In this document: piece by piece, positions 34,992 to 43,383 of the stretch | Numbering within the stretch: the first letter of the stretch is position 1 | Layout: the number at the start of each line of letters is the position of its first letter | Assembly (NCBI GenBank): GCA_014656175.1 | Contig: BNBX01000011.1 | Coordinates: 63,420 to 127,419 of the forward strand | DNA: 64,000 nt | Direction of reading: 5' to 3' | Source of the DNA: Streptomyces werraensis | GTDB lineage: Bacteria; Actinomycetota; Actinomycetes; Streptomycetales; Streptomycetaceae | Program-made: the position numbers and the translations under genes | The notes under the pieces: model-generated | What the model was told of the DNA's origin: nothing | Database searches by the model: none | What the model saw: only the letters and a program-made list of their open reading frames with translations

Positions 34992-35027
34992 ACAGAGGAT
35001 GTCGGTTTTCCGGGTCACACTCGCTCC

Positions 35028-35555
35028 ATGAGCACGCACGCGGACACGCACACGGACACGGACGGCCGGAGGGACGCCGGCGTCACCTGGGGAGAATTCG
35101 CCGCGGCCGAGCCGGACCTGGCCCGGACCGTCGAGGAACGCTTCGCCGCCCACACGCACCACGTCCTCGCGACCCTCCGCAAGGACGGCTCGCCGCGCAC
35201 CACGGGCCTGGAGGTGCGCTTCCTGGACGGCGAACTGTGGTTCGGGATGATGCCGGGGTCGATGAAGGCGCTGGACCTGCGCCGCGACCCCCGCTTCTCG
35301 CTCCAGGCCAACCCGGGCGAGGGCACGACCATGGGCGGCGGCGACGTGCGCGTCGCCGGCCGGGCGGTGGAGGTGCCGAAGGACGACACGGAGACCCGCG
35401 CCCGGTACGTCGAAGAGGTGGAACCGCCGGAGCCGTTCCACCTCTTCCGCACCGAGGTCACGGAGGTCGTGCGGACCTCCGTGGAGGACGAGAAGTATCT
35501 CGTCGTGCAGGTCTGGAAGCCCGGAGCGCCGGTGCGCACGCTCAAGCGGACGTGA
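35028..35555 (+). CDS. Pyridoxamine 5'-phosphate oxidase-like flavoprotein
   Basis: 175 residues, split-barrel flavin-binding fold. After a His/Asp/Thr-rich N-terminus (THADTHTDTDG) the core has LARTVEERFAAHTHHVLATLRKDGSPRTTGLEV, LWFGMMPGSMKALDLRRDPRFSL and the C-terminal VVQVWKPG. Members bind FMN, F420 or haem and reduce or bind small molecules; no substrate can be assigned. ATG at 35028 lies 6 bases after CACACT and lacks a Shine-Dalgarno, so may be leaderless. Confidence 0.85.
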   Translation: MSTHADTHTDTDGRRDAGVTWGEFAAAEPDLARTVEERFAAHTHHVLATLRKDGSPRTTGLEVRFLDGELWFGMMPGSMKALDLRRDPRFSLQANPGEGTTMGGGDVRVAGRAVEVPKDDTETRARYVEEVEPPEPFHLFRTEVTEVVRTSVEDEKYLVVQVWKPGAPVRTLKRT

Positions 35556-35573
35556 CCCGGGACCGCTCGGGGA

Positions 35574-37154
35574 CTACTCCCACTCGATGGTGCCCGGCGG
35601 CTTGGACGTGACGTCCAGCACGACCCGGTTGACGTCCCGGACCTCGTTGGTGATCCGCGTGGAGATCTTCGCGAGGACGTCGTACGGCAGCCGCGACCAG
35701 TCGGCGGTCATGGCGTCCTCCGAGGACACCGGGCGCAGCACGATCGGGTGACCGTAGGTGCGGCCGTCGCCCTGGACGCCGACCGAGCGGACATCGGCGA
35801 GCAGCACCACGGGGCACTGCCAGATGTCGCGGTCGAGGCCGGCCGCGGTCAGCTCCTCGCGGGCGATCGCGTCGGCCTCGCGGAGCAGGTCGAGCCGCTC
35901 CTTGGTGACCTCGCCGACGATGCGGATGCCCAGGCCGGGGCCGGGGAAGGGCTGCCGGTGGACGATCTCCTCGGGCAGGCCGAGCTCCTGGCCGACCATC
36001 CGGACCTCGTCCTTGAACAGCTTGCGCAGCGGCTCGATCAGCTTGAACTCGAGGTCTTCGGGCAGGCCGCCCACGTTGTGGTGGGACTTGATGTTGGCGG
36101 TGCCGGTGCCGCCGCCGGACTCGACGACGTCCGGGTAGAGGGTGCCCTGCACCAGGAACTCCACCGCGGGGCCCTCGTCCGCGATGATCTCGGCCTGGGC
36201 CTGCTCGAAGACCCGGATGAACTCACGGCCGATGATCTTGCGCTTCTGCTCGGGGTCGGAGACCCCGGCCAGCGCCTTCAGGAACCGCTCCTCGGCGTCC
36301 ACGACCTTGAGCTGAACGCCGGTCGCGGCGACGAAGTCCTTCTCGACCTGCTCGGTCTCGCCCTTGCGCATCAGGCCGTGGTCCACGTAGACGCAGGTCA
36401 GCTGGGAGCCGATGGCCTTCTGCACCAGCGCGGCGGCCACGGCGGAGTCCACGCCGCCGGACAGGCCGCAGATGGCGCGCTTGTCGCCGACCATCTCGCG
36501 GATGGCGGCCACCTGCTCGTCGATGACGTTGCCGGTGGTCCAGCTCGGCGTGAGGCCCGCGCCGCGGTACAGGAAGTGCTCCAGCACCTGCTGCCCGTAG
36601 GTGGAGTGCATCACCTCGGGGTGGTACTGGACGCCGTAGAGCTTCTTCTCGTCGTTCTCGAAGGCGGCGACCGGCACGACGTCCGTGGACGCGGTGACGG
36701 TGAAGCCCTCGGGGGCGGCGGAGCAGGCGTCGCCGTGCGACATCCAGACCGCCTGCTCCTCGGGGGTGCCCTCGAAGAGGGTGGAGGAGTTCTTGGCGAC
36801 GTGCAGGCCGGTGCGGCCGTACTCACGGGCGCCGGTGTTGTCCACCTGGCCGCCCAGGGTCTGGGCCATGAGCTGGAAGCCGTAGCACATGCCGAAGACG
36901 GGGACGCCGGCCTCGAACAGCTCGCGGTCGAGGCGGGGGGCGCCCTCCTCGTACACGGACGAGGGGCCGCCGGAGAGGATGATCGCCGCGGGGTTCTTGG
37001 CGAGGATGTCCGCGACCGGCATGGTGCTCGGCACGATCTCGCTGTAGACCCGCGCCTCGCGGACGCGACGGGCGATGAGCTGGGCGTACTGCGCGCCGAA
37101 GTCGACGACCAGGACGGTGTCGGGCGCGTTGGCAGCGGGAGTCGCTGATGACAC
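35574..37154 (-). CDS. guaA: GuaA, glutamine-hydrolysing GMP synthase
   Basis: Converts XMP to GMP using glutamine and ATP. 526 residues, standard length. N-terminal class I glutaminase: SGGPSSVYEEGAP, nucleophile Cys in GMCYGFQLM (near residue 88), and the His/Glu pair in GVQYHPEVMHS. Then the ATP pyrophosphatase domain with the P-loop GLSGGVDSAVAAALV (near 230), and the dimerisation domain ending in RPVSSEDAMTADWSRLPY and KPPGTIEWE. GTG start. Works in series with GuaB at 58.4 kb. Confidence 0.98.
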   Translation of the reverse strand: MSSATPAANAPDTVLVVDFGAQYAQLIARRVREARVYSEIVPSTMPVADILAKNPAAIILSGGPSSVYEEGAPRLDRELFEAGVPVFGMCYGFQLMAQTLGGQVDNTGAREYGRTGLHVAKNSSTLFEGTPEEQAVWMSHGDACSAAPEGFTVTASTDVVPVAAFENDEKKLYGVQYHPEVMHSTYGQQVLEHFLYRGAGLTPSWTTGNVIDEQVAAIREMVGDKRAICGLSGGVDSAVAAALVQKAIGSQLTCVYVDHGLMRKGETEQVEKDFVAATGVQLKVVDAEERFLKALAGVSDPEQKRKIIGREFIRVFEQAQAEIIADEGPAVEFLVQGTLYPDVVESGGGTGTANIKSHHNVGGLPEDLEFKLIEPLRKLFKDEVRMVGQELGLPEEIVHRQPFPGPGLGIRIVGEVTKERLDLLREADAIAREELTAAGLDRDIWQCPVVLLADVRSVGVQGDGRTYGHPIVLRPVSSEDAMTADWSRLPYDVLAKISTRITNEVRDVNRVVLDVTSKPPGTIEWE

Positions 37155-37196
37155 GAGGTGCCTTCCGGCGGTGGGGAGGGGGTCTTGTGCCTCCCG

Positions 37197-37225
37197 ATTC
37201 TACCGAGACGGCGACGCGGTCCGTC
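37197..37225 (-). promoter_or_regulatory. Candidate guaA promoter
   Basis: On the minus strand GACGGA-N17-TAGAAT, with TAGAAT at 37202-37197. The -10 is good, the -35 poor. Predicts a leader of roughly 35 bases. Confidence 0.35.
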
Positions 37226-37280
37226 CCGGCCCGATCCGCGCCCGGCCTCCCGTGCCACGTCTCACCATGCGGCCCTGGCG

Positions 37281-37309
37281 TTGGACGGACCGGGCCGACC
37301 GGGCATACT
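37281..37309 (+). promoter_or_regulatory. Vegetative promoter of the chorismate mutase leader
   Basis: TTGGAC-N17-CATACT with ideal spacing. The -10 ends 6 bases before the ATG of the leader peptide, so the A of that ATG is the predicted transcription start and the leader is translated without a Shine-Dalgarno. Confidence 0.7.
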
Positions 37310-37315
37310 GGCCCC

Positions 37316-37387
37316 ATGCTCACGCACCCGACCTTCCTCTTTACCTATGGCACCCGGCCCGCCGGCTGCCATGGTCGTGCTGCTTGA
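37316..37387 (+). CDS. Phe/Tyr-containing leader peptide (23 aa)
   Basis: A 23-codon ORF starting exactly at the predicted +1 of the promoter at 37281 and ending in TGA. The peptide begins MLTHPTFLFTYG: two Phe and one Tyr codon fall within five codons (TTC CTC TTT ACC TAT, codons 7-11). It ends 19 bases before a strong hairpin and about 110 bases before a chorismate mutase gene. This is the layout of ribosome-mediated attenuation sensing Phe and Tyr, the end products of the pathway that chorismate mutase opens. An alternative antiterminator pairing was not identified by eye. Confidence 0.65.
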   Translation: MLTHPTFLFTYGTRPAGCHGRAA

Positions 37388-37406
37388 GCAACTGACAAGC
37401 GACTTC

Positions 37407-37442
37407 CCAGGCGCCCCGGGCCGACAGGTCCGGGGCGCCTGG
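37407..37442 (+). terminator. Attenuator hairpin before chorismate mutase
   Basis: CCAGGCGCCCCGG and CCGGGGCGCCTGG form a perfect 13-bp stem with a 10-base loop, followed by CGTTTCACC. Located between the leader peptide stop and the chorismate mutase start, it is the likely attenuator. The T-run is short, as usual in Streptomyces. Confidence 0.7.
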
Positions 37443-37495
37443 CGTTTCACCGGACCGCGTCGCTCCGGGGCCACCACCCACCGAGGAGCCCCGAC

Positions 37496-37792
37496 ATGAC
37501 CGCCACCACCACCGAGCCCACCGAGAAGACCGGCGCCCGCACCGCCGAGGCCGCCGAGCTGATCAGCGACGCCCGTGAGCGGATCGACGCACTGGACGAC
37601 CGGATCATCGGTCTGGTGCAGGAACGGATGGCGGTCTCCGCCGTGATCCAGAAGGAGCGGATCGCCTCCGGCGGCCGCCGTGTGAACCTCTCCCGCGAGA
37701 TGGAGATCCTCGCCACGTACCGGAACGCCCTGGGCAAGCCGGGCACCGCCCTCGCCATGACGCTGCTGGAGCTGTGCCGGGGCAAGATCTGA
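37496..37792 (+). CDS. Chorismate mutase, AroQ class
   Basis: 98 residues, all alpha-helical. Rearranges chorismate to prephenate, the branch point to Phe and Tyr. AroQ marks: ISDARERIDALDDRIIGLVQERMAV (the Arg and the R-x-x-D-x-L pattern), VIQKERIASGGRRVNLSREMEIL and the C-terminal LLELCRGKI. ATG preceded by CGAGGAG. Stand-alone, without a dehydratase domain. Preceded by a promoter, Phe/Tyr leader peptide and hairpin, which point to control by attenuation. Confidence 0.93.
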   Translation: MTATTTEPTEKTGARTAEAAELISDARERIDALDDRIIGLVQERMAVSAVIQKERIASGGRRVNLSREMEILATYRNALGKPGTALAMTLLELCRGKI

Positions 37793-38045
37793 ATCCGCGT
37801 TCCCGGTACCGGCGTACGGATCGCGGTGATCGCGTGCGGATCGCCTCTCACCCGTACGGTGCGTGACCGGCGGGCCGGGCGGGTCGTTGGTCCCGGTGTC
37901 CGCGCCAGCCAGGGGCGGACCGGAGCAGCATCACGCGTGGCTCGCCGGAGCGATGAGACGGACGGCTCGTGCCGTGCGTCGTGGGACCTCGTTCCGGTAC
38001 CGGTGACCGGGAGGCAGGGGACAGCCGCCCCGGTCACGCGAGAGA

Positions 38046-38079
38046 TCGGCCGGCCCCGGGGACGCCCGGGGCCGGCCGA
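38046..38079. terminator. 15-bp perfect stem terminator
   Basis: TCGGCCGGCCCCGGG and CCCGGGGCCGGCCGA with a 4-base loop, between the end of chorismate mutase and the end of the convergent small gene at 38104. The rest of the 310-bp gap (37793-38103) holds a weaker CCGGTGACCGGG...CCCCGGTCAC hairpin near 37997 and no gene. Confidence 0.85.
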
Positions 38080-38103
38080 CGCGTGTACGGGCTCCGGCAC
38101 CGC

Positions 38104-38424
38104 TCAGGTACGGGTGACGACCCCGCACTCGTCCGGGTCACCGTCGCGGGACACGCCCGTGCTGCGGTCGTACGGGTCGCGGGCCCCGCCGGTCCGCGGG
38201 GGCCCGGTCCGCAGGTCGCCGAAGAAGGACGGGTTGATCAGCCCGTCGCCCCTGCGGCAGTCGTCGTCGCTTGTCTCACTCGCGTGGTCCCGGATCCACA
38301 GACGACCCTCGGTGCCCCGGTAGCGGGCGAGGTCCGCGACGTCCACCTGGAGCACCCGGAGGACGATCACCCGGGTCGTCTCGTCGCCGCCGGCGCGGGC
38401 CACCCCGTAGACGACCTTCGTCAC
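38104..38424 (-). CDS. Hypothetical small protein
   Basis: 106 residues, no family recognised. The first 45 residues (VVYGVARAGGDETTRVIVLRVLQVDVADLARYRG) look like ordinary folded protein; the rest is polar, Asp/Arg/Gly-rich, with two Cys (DDDCRRGDG and DECGVVT). GTG start with only a weak ribosome binding site. Codon positions are GC3-biased as expected for a gene and a strong terminator follows the stop, which supports it. A Crp-like palindrome lies 9 bp upstream of the start. Confidence 0.5.
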   Translation of the reverse strand: MTKVVYGVARAGGDETTRVIVLRVLQVDVADLARYRGTEGRLWIRDHASETSDDDCRRGDGLINPSFFGDLRTGPPRTGGARDPYDRSTGVSRDGDPDECGVVTRT

Positions 38425-38432
38425 CGTGTCCG

Positions 38433-38452
38433 TACGTGATCCACGTCACGTA
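38433..38452. promoter_or_regulatory. Crp-like palindrome TACGTGA-N6-TCACGTA
   Basis: A perfect 7-bp inverted repeat with a 6-base spacer (TCCACG). The core GTGATCCACGTCAC fits GTG(N6)GNCAC, the motif reported for S. coelicolor Crp. It lies between the small gene at 38104 and the sortase-anchored protein gene at 38599. Confidence 0.5.
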
Positions 38453-38598
38453 AAGATTCTGTGAGGTCCGGCACAACCATCCGAGGGCCTCGGTGATCGA
38501 ACTCATCGACATCAGGGATCACACCCGTGCGCCCCACACGGAGGCGCCTCTCGACTCGTGCCGCGCCCGCGCGGCACACCGGACTCACCGAGGTCTTC

Positions 38599-39669
38599 AT
38601 GAAGCTTCGCCGCGCCCTGGCCGCAGCGGCCGCGACGGCAGCGATAGTCCCGGCCGCCCTGCTCGCGGCCCCGGCCGCCCACGCGACCGACCCCGCGTCC
38701 ACCGCCTCCGCGACCCAGTCGACGGAGACGGACACGACCGCCCCGACGACCTCCCCCGCCGGGACGGAGTCCTCGGAGTCCGGCGCGGGCGAGCAGGACG
38801 GACAGCCGGAGCAGGACACCGACGAGCCCGGGAACGGCGGCGAGGGCGGCACCGACGAGGAGGGGAACGGCACCGACGACTCCGCCTCGTCCTCCCCGTC
38901 CACCACCCCCTCGCCCTCGGCGTCCACCACCCCCTCGCCGAGCCCCAGCGCGAGCACCCCGGCCGAGGAGGACCCGGAGCTCTGCGTCGACGAGGACGGC
39001 GAGAGCACGGCCGAACTCAGCGACGACCTCCGCAGCGGTCTGTCGGGCCTGCCCGAGACGATCGTCGCGGGCAGCGGCTGGACCACGTTCTCCTTCGACG
39101 TCACCAACCGCGGCGACGAGGAGATCGAGAACATCAAGCCGTTGATCGGCGTCGCCGCGGTCGGCTGGGAGGACGTCCGCGACTACTCCGGCCAGATCAC
39201 GGTCCAGGCGTACGACAAGGCGACCGGCAAGTGGAACACGCTCGCGGGCGCCGCGGGCGAGGGCGCCACGTTCGCCGCCTTCTCGCTGGGCGCCGGCCAG
39301 TCCGTCTCCTACCAGCTGCGGCTCTCCGTCAGCGGCAAGGTGCCGGACGCGCTCGGCCTCACCGGCGGTTTCGCCGAGTACTCGGACGCCGAGGGCTGCT
39401 GGATCGCCGACGACCCGAACGGCTGGATCTACTTCTTCGACATCCTCGCGGCCGGCTCCGACGCCGGTGACCCCGACGACGCCGAGCCGCAGACCGGCGG
39501 CGTCAAGGAGCTCGACAAGGTCAGCGAGGTGAAGGTCACCGGCAGCCTCGCCGAGACCGGCTCGAACTCCGCCCTGCCGGTGATCGGCCTGGTCGGCGGC
39601 GTCGCCGTCGTGGCCGGCGCGGGTGCGCTGTTCGTCGTCCGCCGCCGCAAGGCCGGCGCCGAGGCGTGA
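38599..39669 (+). CDS. LAxTG sortase-anchored surface protein
   Basis: 356 residues. Signal peptide at 1-30 (AAAATAAIVPAALLAAPAAHA). Residues 31-125 are Ser/Thr/Glu/Asp/Gly low complexity, including two PSPSAST-type repeats, probably a wall-spanning stalk. Residues about 130-290 appear folded (SGWTTFSFDVTNRGDEEIENI, then strands; single Cys at ELCVDED and EGCWIAD could pair). The C-terminus has LAETG near 317, a hydrophobic helix (ALPVIGLVGGVAVVAGAG) and RRRKAGAEA: a class E sortase signal. ATG with GAGG five bases upstream. Role on the surface unknown. Confidence 0.9.
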   Translation: MKLRRALAAAAATAAIVPAALLAAPAAHATDPASTASATQSTETDTTAPTTSPAGTESSESGAGEQDGQPEQDTDEPGNGGEGGTDEEGNGTDDSASSSPSTTPSPSASTTPSPSPSASTPAEEDPELCVDEDGESTAELSDDLRSGLSGLPETIVAGSGWTTFSFDVTNRGDEEIENIKPLIGVAAVGWEDVRDYSGQITVQAYDKATGKWNTLAGAAGEGATFAAFSLGAGQSVSYQLRLSVSGKVPDALGLTGGFAEYSDAEGCWIADDPNGWIYFFDILAAGSDAGDPDDAEPQTGGVKELDKVSEVKVTGSLAETGSNSALPVIGLVGGVAVVAGAGALFVVRRRKAGAEA

Positions 39670-39704
39670 CCTGGGCCGCCCGTGAGGCGGCCCCCGTGAC
39701 AAGG

Positions 39705-39744
39705 GGAAAGGACCTGAGCTCGGAGGGGGGCACAGGTCCTTTCC
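39705..39744 (+). terminator. Terminator after the surface protein gene
   Basis: GGAAAGGACCTG and CAGGTCCTTTCC form a perfect 12-bp stem followed by TCTTTGTCGTT, close to a canonical Rho-independent terminator. Confidence 0.9.
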
Positions 39745-39816
39745 TCTTTGTCGTTCTCGCCGTGCCGTGCGCCGTGCCTGTGAGTGCGTGGGCGTGGGCG
39801 CGTGGGCGCGGGCGCG

Positions 39817-41634
39817 CTACTTCTTCTGCGGCACCGCCGGCACCCCCAGGAACGGCAGCTTCAACGCGCCGAACGCGTCCGCCGGGACGGCCGGGGCCTT
39901 CGGCTCCACCGGCTTCAGCCGCCGGTACTCCTCGCCCTGCGCCGGACGCGGGTCCTCCCCGCCCTTGTTGGGCCAGAACGACATCGCCCGCTCCGCCTGC
40001 GCGGTGATGGTGAGCGAGGGGTTCACCCCGAGGTTCGCGGAGACCGCGGAGCCGTCGACGACCGTGATGCCGGGGTGCCCGTACAGCCGGTGGTACGGGT
40101 CGATCACACCGGTCTCCGGGGAGTCGCCGATCGCGCAGCCGCCGAGGAAGTGGGCGGTGAGCGGCATGCCCGTCAGCTCGCCGACGTTGGAGCCGGCGAA
40201 GCCGTTGATCTCGGCGGCCAGCACCGACGCGCCGTCGGTCGCCGCCTTGATCTGCTTGGGGTTGGGGGCGCCGTGCCCCTGGCGCGCGGTGAGCAGACCG
40301 CGGCCGATCCCGGACGGCTTGAGGTACGTCGTCAGGGAGTTGTCCAGCGACTGCATCACCAGGCCGATGATGGTCCGCTCCGACCAGCGGCGGTTGGACA
40401 GCGAGCGGAGCATCAGCCAGGGGTGCCGCGCCGCGTTGCCGAGCCAGCCCAGCACACGGACCGCGCCCGAGGCGTTGTCGGCGTACGGCACCTGGAGGAT
40501 CGACAGGGAGCCCATCGAGTTGGAGCCCTTGCCGTAGCGGACCGGCTCGATGTGGGTGTTCTCGTCCGGGTGGATGGAGGACGTGATGGCCACACCGCGG
40601 GTGAAGTCGGCCTTCGGCTCGCCGGTGGCCTTGCGGTAGCGGCGGTCGTCGGTCTGTGCGCCCACCAGCGCCTCGGAGTTGGTGCGGGTCATCTCGCCCA
40701 GCCGGTCCGAGAGGTGCGGGAGCTGCCCGCCCGCGCGCATCCGGTGCAGCAGCGTCTGCGTGCCGTAGGTGCCGGCCGCCAGCACCACCCGGCGGGCGGT
40801 GAACGTACGGCCCCTGCCCTTGCGGCGGTCGTCCGTGGGAAGGGTGGCGACGGCGAAGCCGCCGCGCGAGTCCTCCGTGACCGACACCGCCGTGGTCATC
40901 GGGTGCACGACCGCGCCCGCCTTCTCGGCGAGGTACAGGTAGTTCTCGTTGAGGGTGTTCTTCGCGCCGTGCCGGCAGCCCGTCATGCACTCGCCGCACT
41001 CGGCGCAGGCCCGCCGTGAGGGGCCCGCCCCGCCGAAGTACGGGTCGGGCACCTCCTGCCCCGGCATGGCCTTGACCTTGCCGTCGGCGTCCTCGCCGTC
41101 GCCGAAGAACACCCCGACGGGCGCCATGTGAAAGGTGTCGCCGCAACCCATCCGCTCGGCCGCCGCCTTCAGATGCACGTCGGAGGGCGTCATCGTCGGG
41201 TTGAGCCGCACACCGAGCATGCGCCGCGCCTGGTCGTAGTACGGCGCCAGCTCCTCCTGCCAGTTCGTGATGTTCCCCCACTGGGGGTCCTCGAAGAACG
41301 GCTTCGGCGGCACGTACAGGGTGTTGGCGTAGTTCAGCGAGCCGCCGCCGACGCCCGCGCCGGCCAGCACCATCACGTTGCCGAGCAGATGGATGCGCTG
41401 GATGCCGTACATGCCGAGCCCCGGCGCCCAGAGGTAGTTCTTCAGGTCCCAGGAGTTCTTCGGCAGCGACTCGCGGGTCCAGCGGCGGCCGGCCTCCAGC
41501 ACGCCGACGCGGTAGCCCTTCTCGGTCAGCCGGAGCGCCGAGACGGAACCGCCGAAGCCCGAGCCGACGACGAGGACGTCGTAGTCGTAGCCGGCGTCGT
41601 CGTCGGGGGCGGGGACGGAGTTCTCCTGTGACAC
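39817..41634 (-). CDS. GMC-family FAD oxidoreductase (cholesterol-oxidase-like)
   Basis: 605 residues. N-terminal FAD-binding VLVVGSGFGGSVSALRL; VLAGAGVGGGSLNYAN is the second flavin motif; CAECGECMTGCRHGAKNT is a cysteine-rich insert typical of the ChoD/FAD-choline oxidase-like subgroup; C-terminal LGGCAIGDSPETGVID and VVDGSAVSANLGVNPSLTITA are the GMC C-terminal marks. Oxidises an alcohol substrate; identity unknown. GTG at 41634 follows GAGGAGAG. Downstream of and probably co-transcribed with the semialdehyde dehydrogenase gene (65 bp gap). Confidence 0.9.
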   Translation of the reverse strand: MSQENSVPAPDDDAGYDYDVLVVGSGFGGSVSALRLTEKGYRVGVLEAGRRWTRESLPKNSWDLKNYLWAPGLGMYGIQRIHLLGNVMVLAGAGVGGGSLNYANTLYVPPKPFFEDPQWGNITNWQEELAPYYDQARRMLGVRLNPTMTPSDVHLKAAAERMGCGDTFHMAPVGVFFGDGEDADGKVKAMPGQEVPDPYFGGAGPSRRACAECGECMTGCRHGAKNTLNENYLYLAEKAGAVVHPMTTAVSVTEDSRGGFAVATLPTDDRRKGRGRTFTARRVVLAAGTYGTQTLLHRMRAGGQLPHLSDRLGEMTRTNSEALVGAQTDDRRYRKATGEPKADFTRGVAITSSIHPDENTHIEPVRYGKGSNSMGSLSILQVPYADNASGAVRVLGWLGNAARHPWLMLRSLSNRRWSERTIIGLVMQSLDNSLTTYLKPSGIGRGLLTARQGHGAPNPKQIKAATDGASVLAAEINGFAGSNVGELTGMPLTAHFLGGCAIGDSPETGVIDPYHRLYGHPGITVVDGSAVSANLGVNPSLTITAQAERAMSFWPNKGGEDPRPAQGEEYRRLKPVEPKAPAVPADAFGALKLPFLGVPAVPQKK

Positions 41635-41699
41635 GTGCTCTCCTCGTCGAAAGCTCTCGTTCGAAGGCTCGGCGCCGGGACCGGACCCGGCGGGGGGAC

Positions 41700-43313
41700 C
41701 TAGCGGAAACGGAACGCCTTCATCAGGCGCAGGCTGCGGCTCATGAAGGCCGCGTACTTCTCGTCGTCCATGCCGAGCGACGGCGCCATCGGCAGCAGCC
41801 GCTGCTGGGCGACGGTCTGGGCCTCGGTGTACTTGAGGATCCCCTCCGAGCCGTGCCGGCGGCCGAGACCGGAGTCCTTCATGCCGCCCATCGGGGACTG
41901 CACGCTGCCGTACGCGGGCGCGTAGCCCTCGTTGACGTTGACCGTGCCGGTACGCAGGCGGGCGGCGATCTCCCGGCCGCGGCGGGCGTTCCTCGTCCAC
42001 ACCGACGAGTTGAGCCCGTACGGCGTTCCGTTCGCGCGCTCGACCGCCTCGTCGTCGGAGGAGAAGCGGTAGACCGAGACGACCGGGCCGAAGGTCTCCT
42101 CCGTGCACACGCTCATCGGGGCCTCGACGCCGTCGAGGATGGTCGGCTCGTAGAAGTAGGGGCCGATGTCCGGGCGGGCGGTGCCGCCGGCGAGAACCTT
42201 GGCGCCCTTGGCGACGGCGTCCTCGACGTGCCGGGTCACCGCGTCCAGCTGGCGCTGCCCGACCAGGGAGCCCATGTCGGCGCCGTAGGCCAGCGCGGTG
42301 CCCAGGCGCAGCGCCCTGGTGCGGGCGGCGAAGCGCTCCAGGAAGGCGTCGGCGACCGACTCGTGGACGTAGAGCCGCTCGATGGAGATGCACAGCTGGC
42401 CGGCGGAGGAGAAGCAGGCACGGACGGCGCCGGCGGCGGCCTTGTCCAGGTCGGCGTCCTCCAGCACCAGCATGGCGTTCTTGCCGCCGAGTTCGAGGGA
42501 GACGCCGACCAGGCGGGCGGCGGCGCCCTGGGCGACCTCGCGGCCGGTGCGGGTGGAGCCGGTGAACGAGACGTAGTCGGCGTGCCGGACGACCTCGGGG
42601 CCGACGACCGGACCCTCGCCGAGGACCACCTGGAACACGTCCGCGGGCAGTCCGGCCTCGATCAGCAGGTCGCGGGCCCACAGCGCGGTCAGACAGGTCT
42701 CCGTGTCGGGCTTCATCACGACGGCGTTGCCCGCGACGAACGCCGGGAGCGCGTCGCCGACGGACAGTTCGAGCGGGTAGTTCCAGGGCGCGATCTGGCC
42801 GACCACCCCGCGCGGGTGGCGCAGCTCGGTGACTTTCGTCAGCACCGGCACGGCGCCGGTGTGCCGCTTGGGCCGCAGATAGGCGGCGGCGCGGCGGCCG
42901 TAGTGGCGGGCGGCGACGGCGACCGCCTGGACCTCCTCGTGGGCGTGCAGGCGTGCCTTGCCGGTCTCCAGCTGGATGAGGTCCAGCACCTCGGCCTGGC
43001 GGCTGAGCACCAGGTCGTGGAAGCGCAGCAGCACGGCGGCGCGCTCCCGGACCGGGGTCCGCGCCCACACGGCCTGGGCGGCGCGGGCCGCCTCGAACGC
43101 CTTCGCCACGTCCTCGGGCGTCGACTCGGGCAGGTCGGCCAGCTTCTCGCCGGTGAACGGCGTGTGGTTGGCGGTGCGGCCGGAGCCCGCCACGCCCTTG
43201 GTGAGCTGGGCGACCAGTTCCGGTGTCACCACGTCGGCGGCCGTCCGTGCGCCCTGGGGGGCGGGGGCCAAGGGGTTGGTGCCGGTCGTTTCCCGGGTCT
43301 GCGCGTCCGTCAT
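41700..43313 (-). CDS. Succinic semialdehyde dehydrogenase (aldehyde dehydrogenase family)
   Basis: 537 residues. NAD(P)-dependent aldehyde dehydrogenase: IAPWNYPLELSVGDALPAFVAGNAVVMKPD, FTGSTRTGREVAQ, the general base Glu in LELGGKNAML (near 272), the catalytic Cys in FSSAGQLCISIERL (near 304) and EETFGPVVSVYRF. Closest in my recollection to the GabD2-type succinic semialdehyde dehydrogenases of actinobacteria. First gene of an operon with the GMC oxidoreductase: an alcohol could be oxidised to an aldehyde and then to an acid. The upstream region has a TTGCCAG-N6-CTGGCAA palindrome. Confidence 0.9.
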   Translation of the reverse strand: MTDAQTRETTGTNPLAPAPQGARTAADVVTPELVAQLTKGVAGSGRTANHTPFTGEKLADLPESTPEDVAKAFEAARAAQAVWARTPVRERAAVLLRFHDLVLSRQAEVLDLIQLETGKARLHAHEEVQAVAVAARHYGRRAAAYLRPKRHTGAVPVLTKVTELRHPRGVVGQIAPWNYPLELSVGDALPAFVAGNAVVMKPDTETCLTALWARDLLIEAGLPADVFQVVLGEGPVVGPEVVRHADYVSFTGSTRTGREVAQGAAARLVGVSLELGGKNAMLVLEDADLDKAAAGAVRACFSSAGQLCISIERLYVHESVADAFLERFAARTRALRLGTALAYGADMGSLVGQRQLDAVTRHVEDAVAKGAKVLAGGTARPDIGPYFYEPTILDGVEAPMSVCTEETFGPVVSVYRFSSDDEAVERANGTPYGLNSSVWTRNARRGREIAARLRTGTVNVNEGYAPAYGSVQSPMGGMKDSGLGRRHGSEGILKYTEAQTVAQQRLLPMAPSLGMDDEKYAAFMSRSLRLMKAFRFR

Positions 43314-43383
43314 GAGGCGCAGAGTATGCCTGGGCGCACACTTTGTGTACCCGTCGGTAACAGATTCCCGCAGGGCTCACACA

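Noticed and set aside
35000..35028. TGTCGGTT-N8-CACACT seven bases before the PNPOx-like ATG, resembling the damage promoter
   Set aside because: It differs from TGTCRGTG-N8-TANNNT in both the -35 and the -10 box; geometry is suggestive but the match is too weak to claim.
39817..43380. Single minus-strand frame spanning GMC oxidoreductase and the aldehyde dehydrogenase region
   Set aside because: The upstream half is an out-of-frame reading of the aldehyde dehydrogenase gene; GTG 41634 with a good ribosome binding site starts the true protein.
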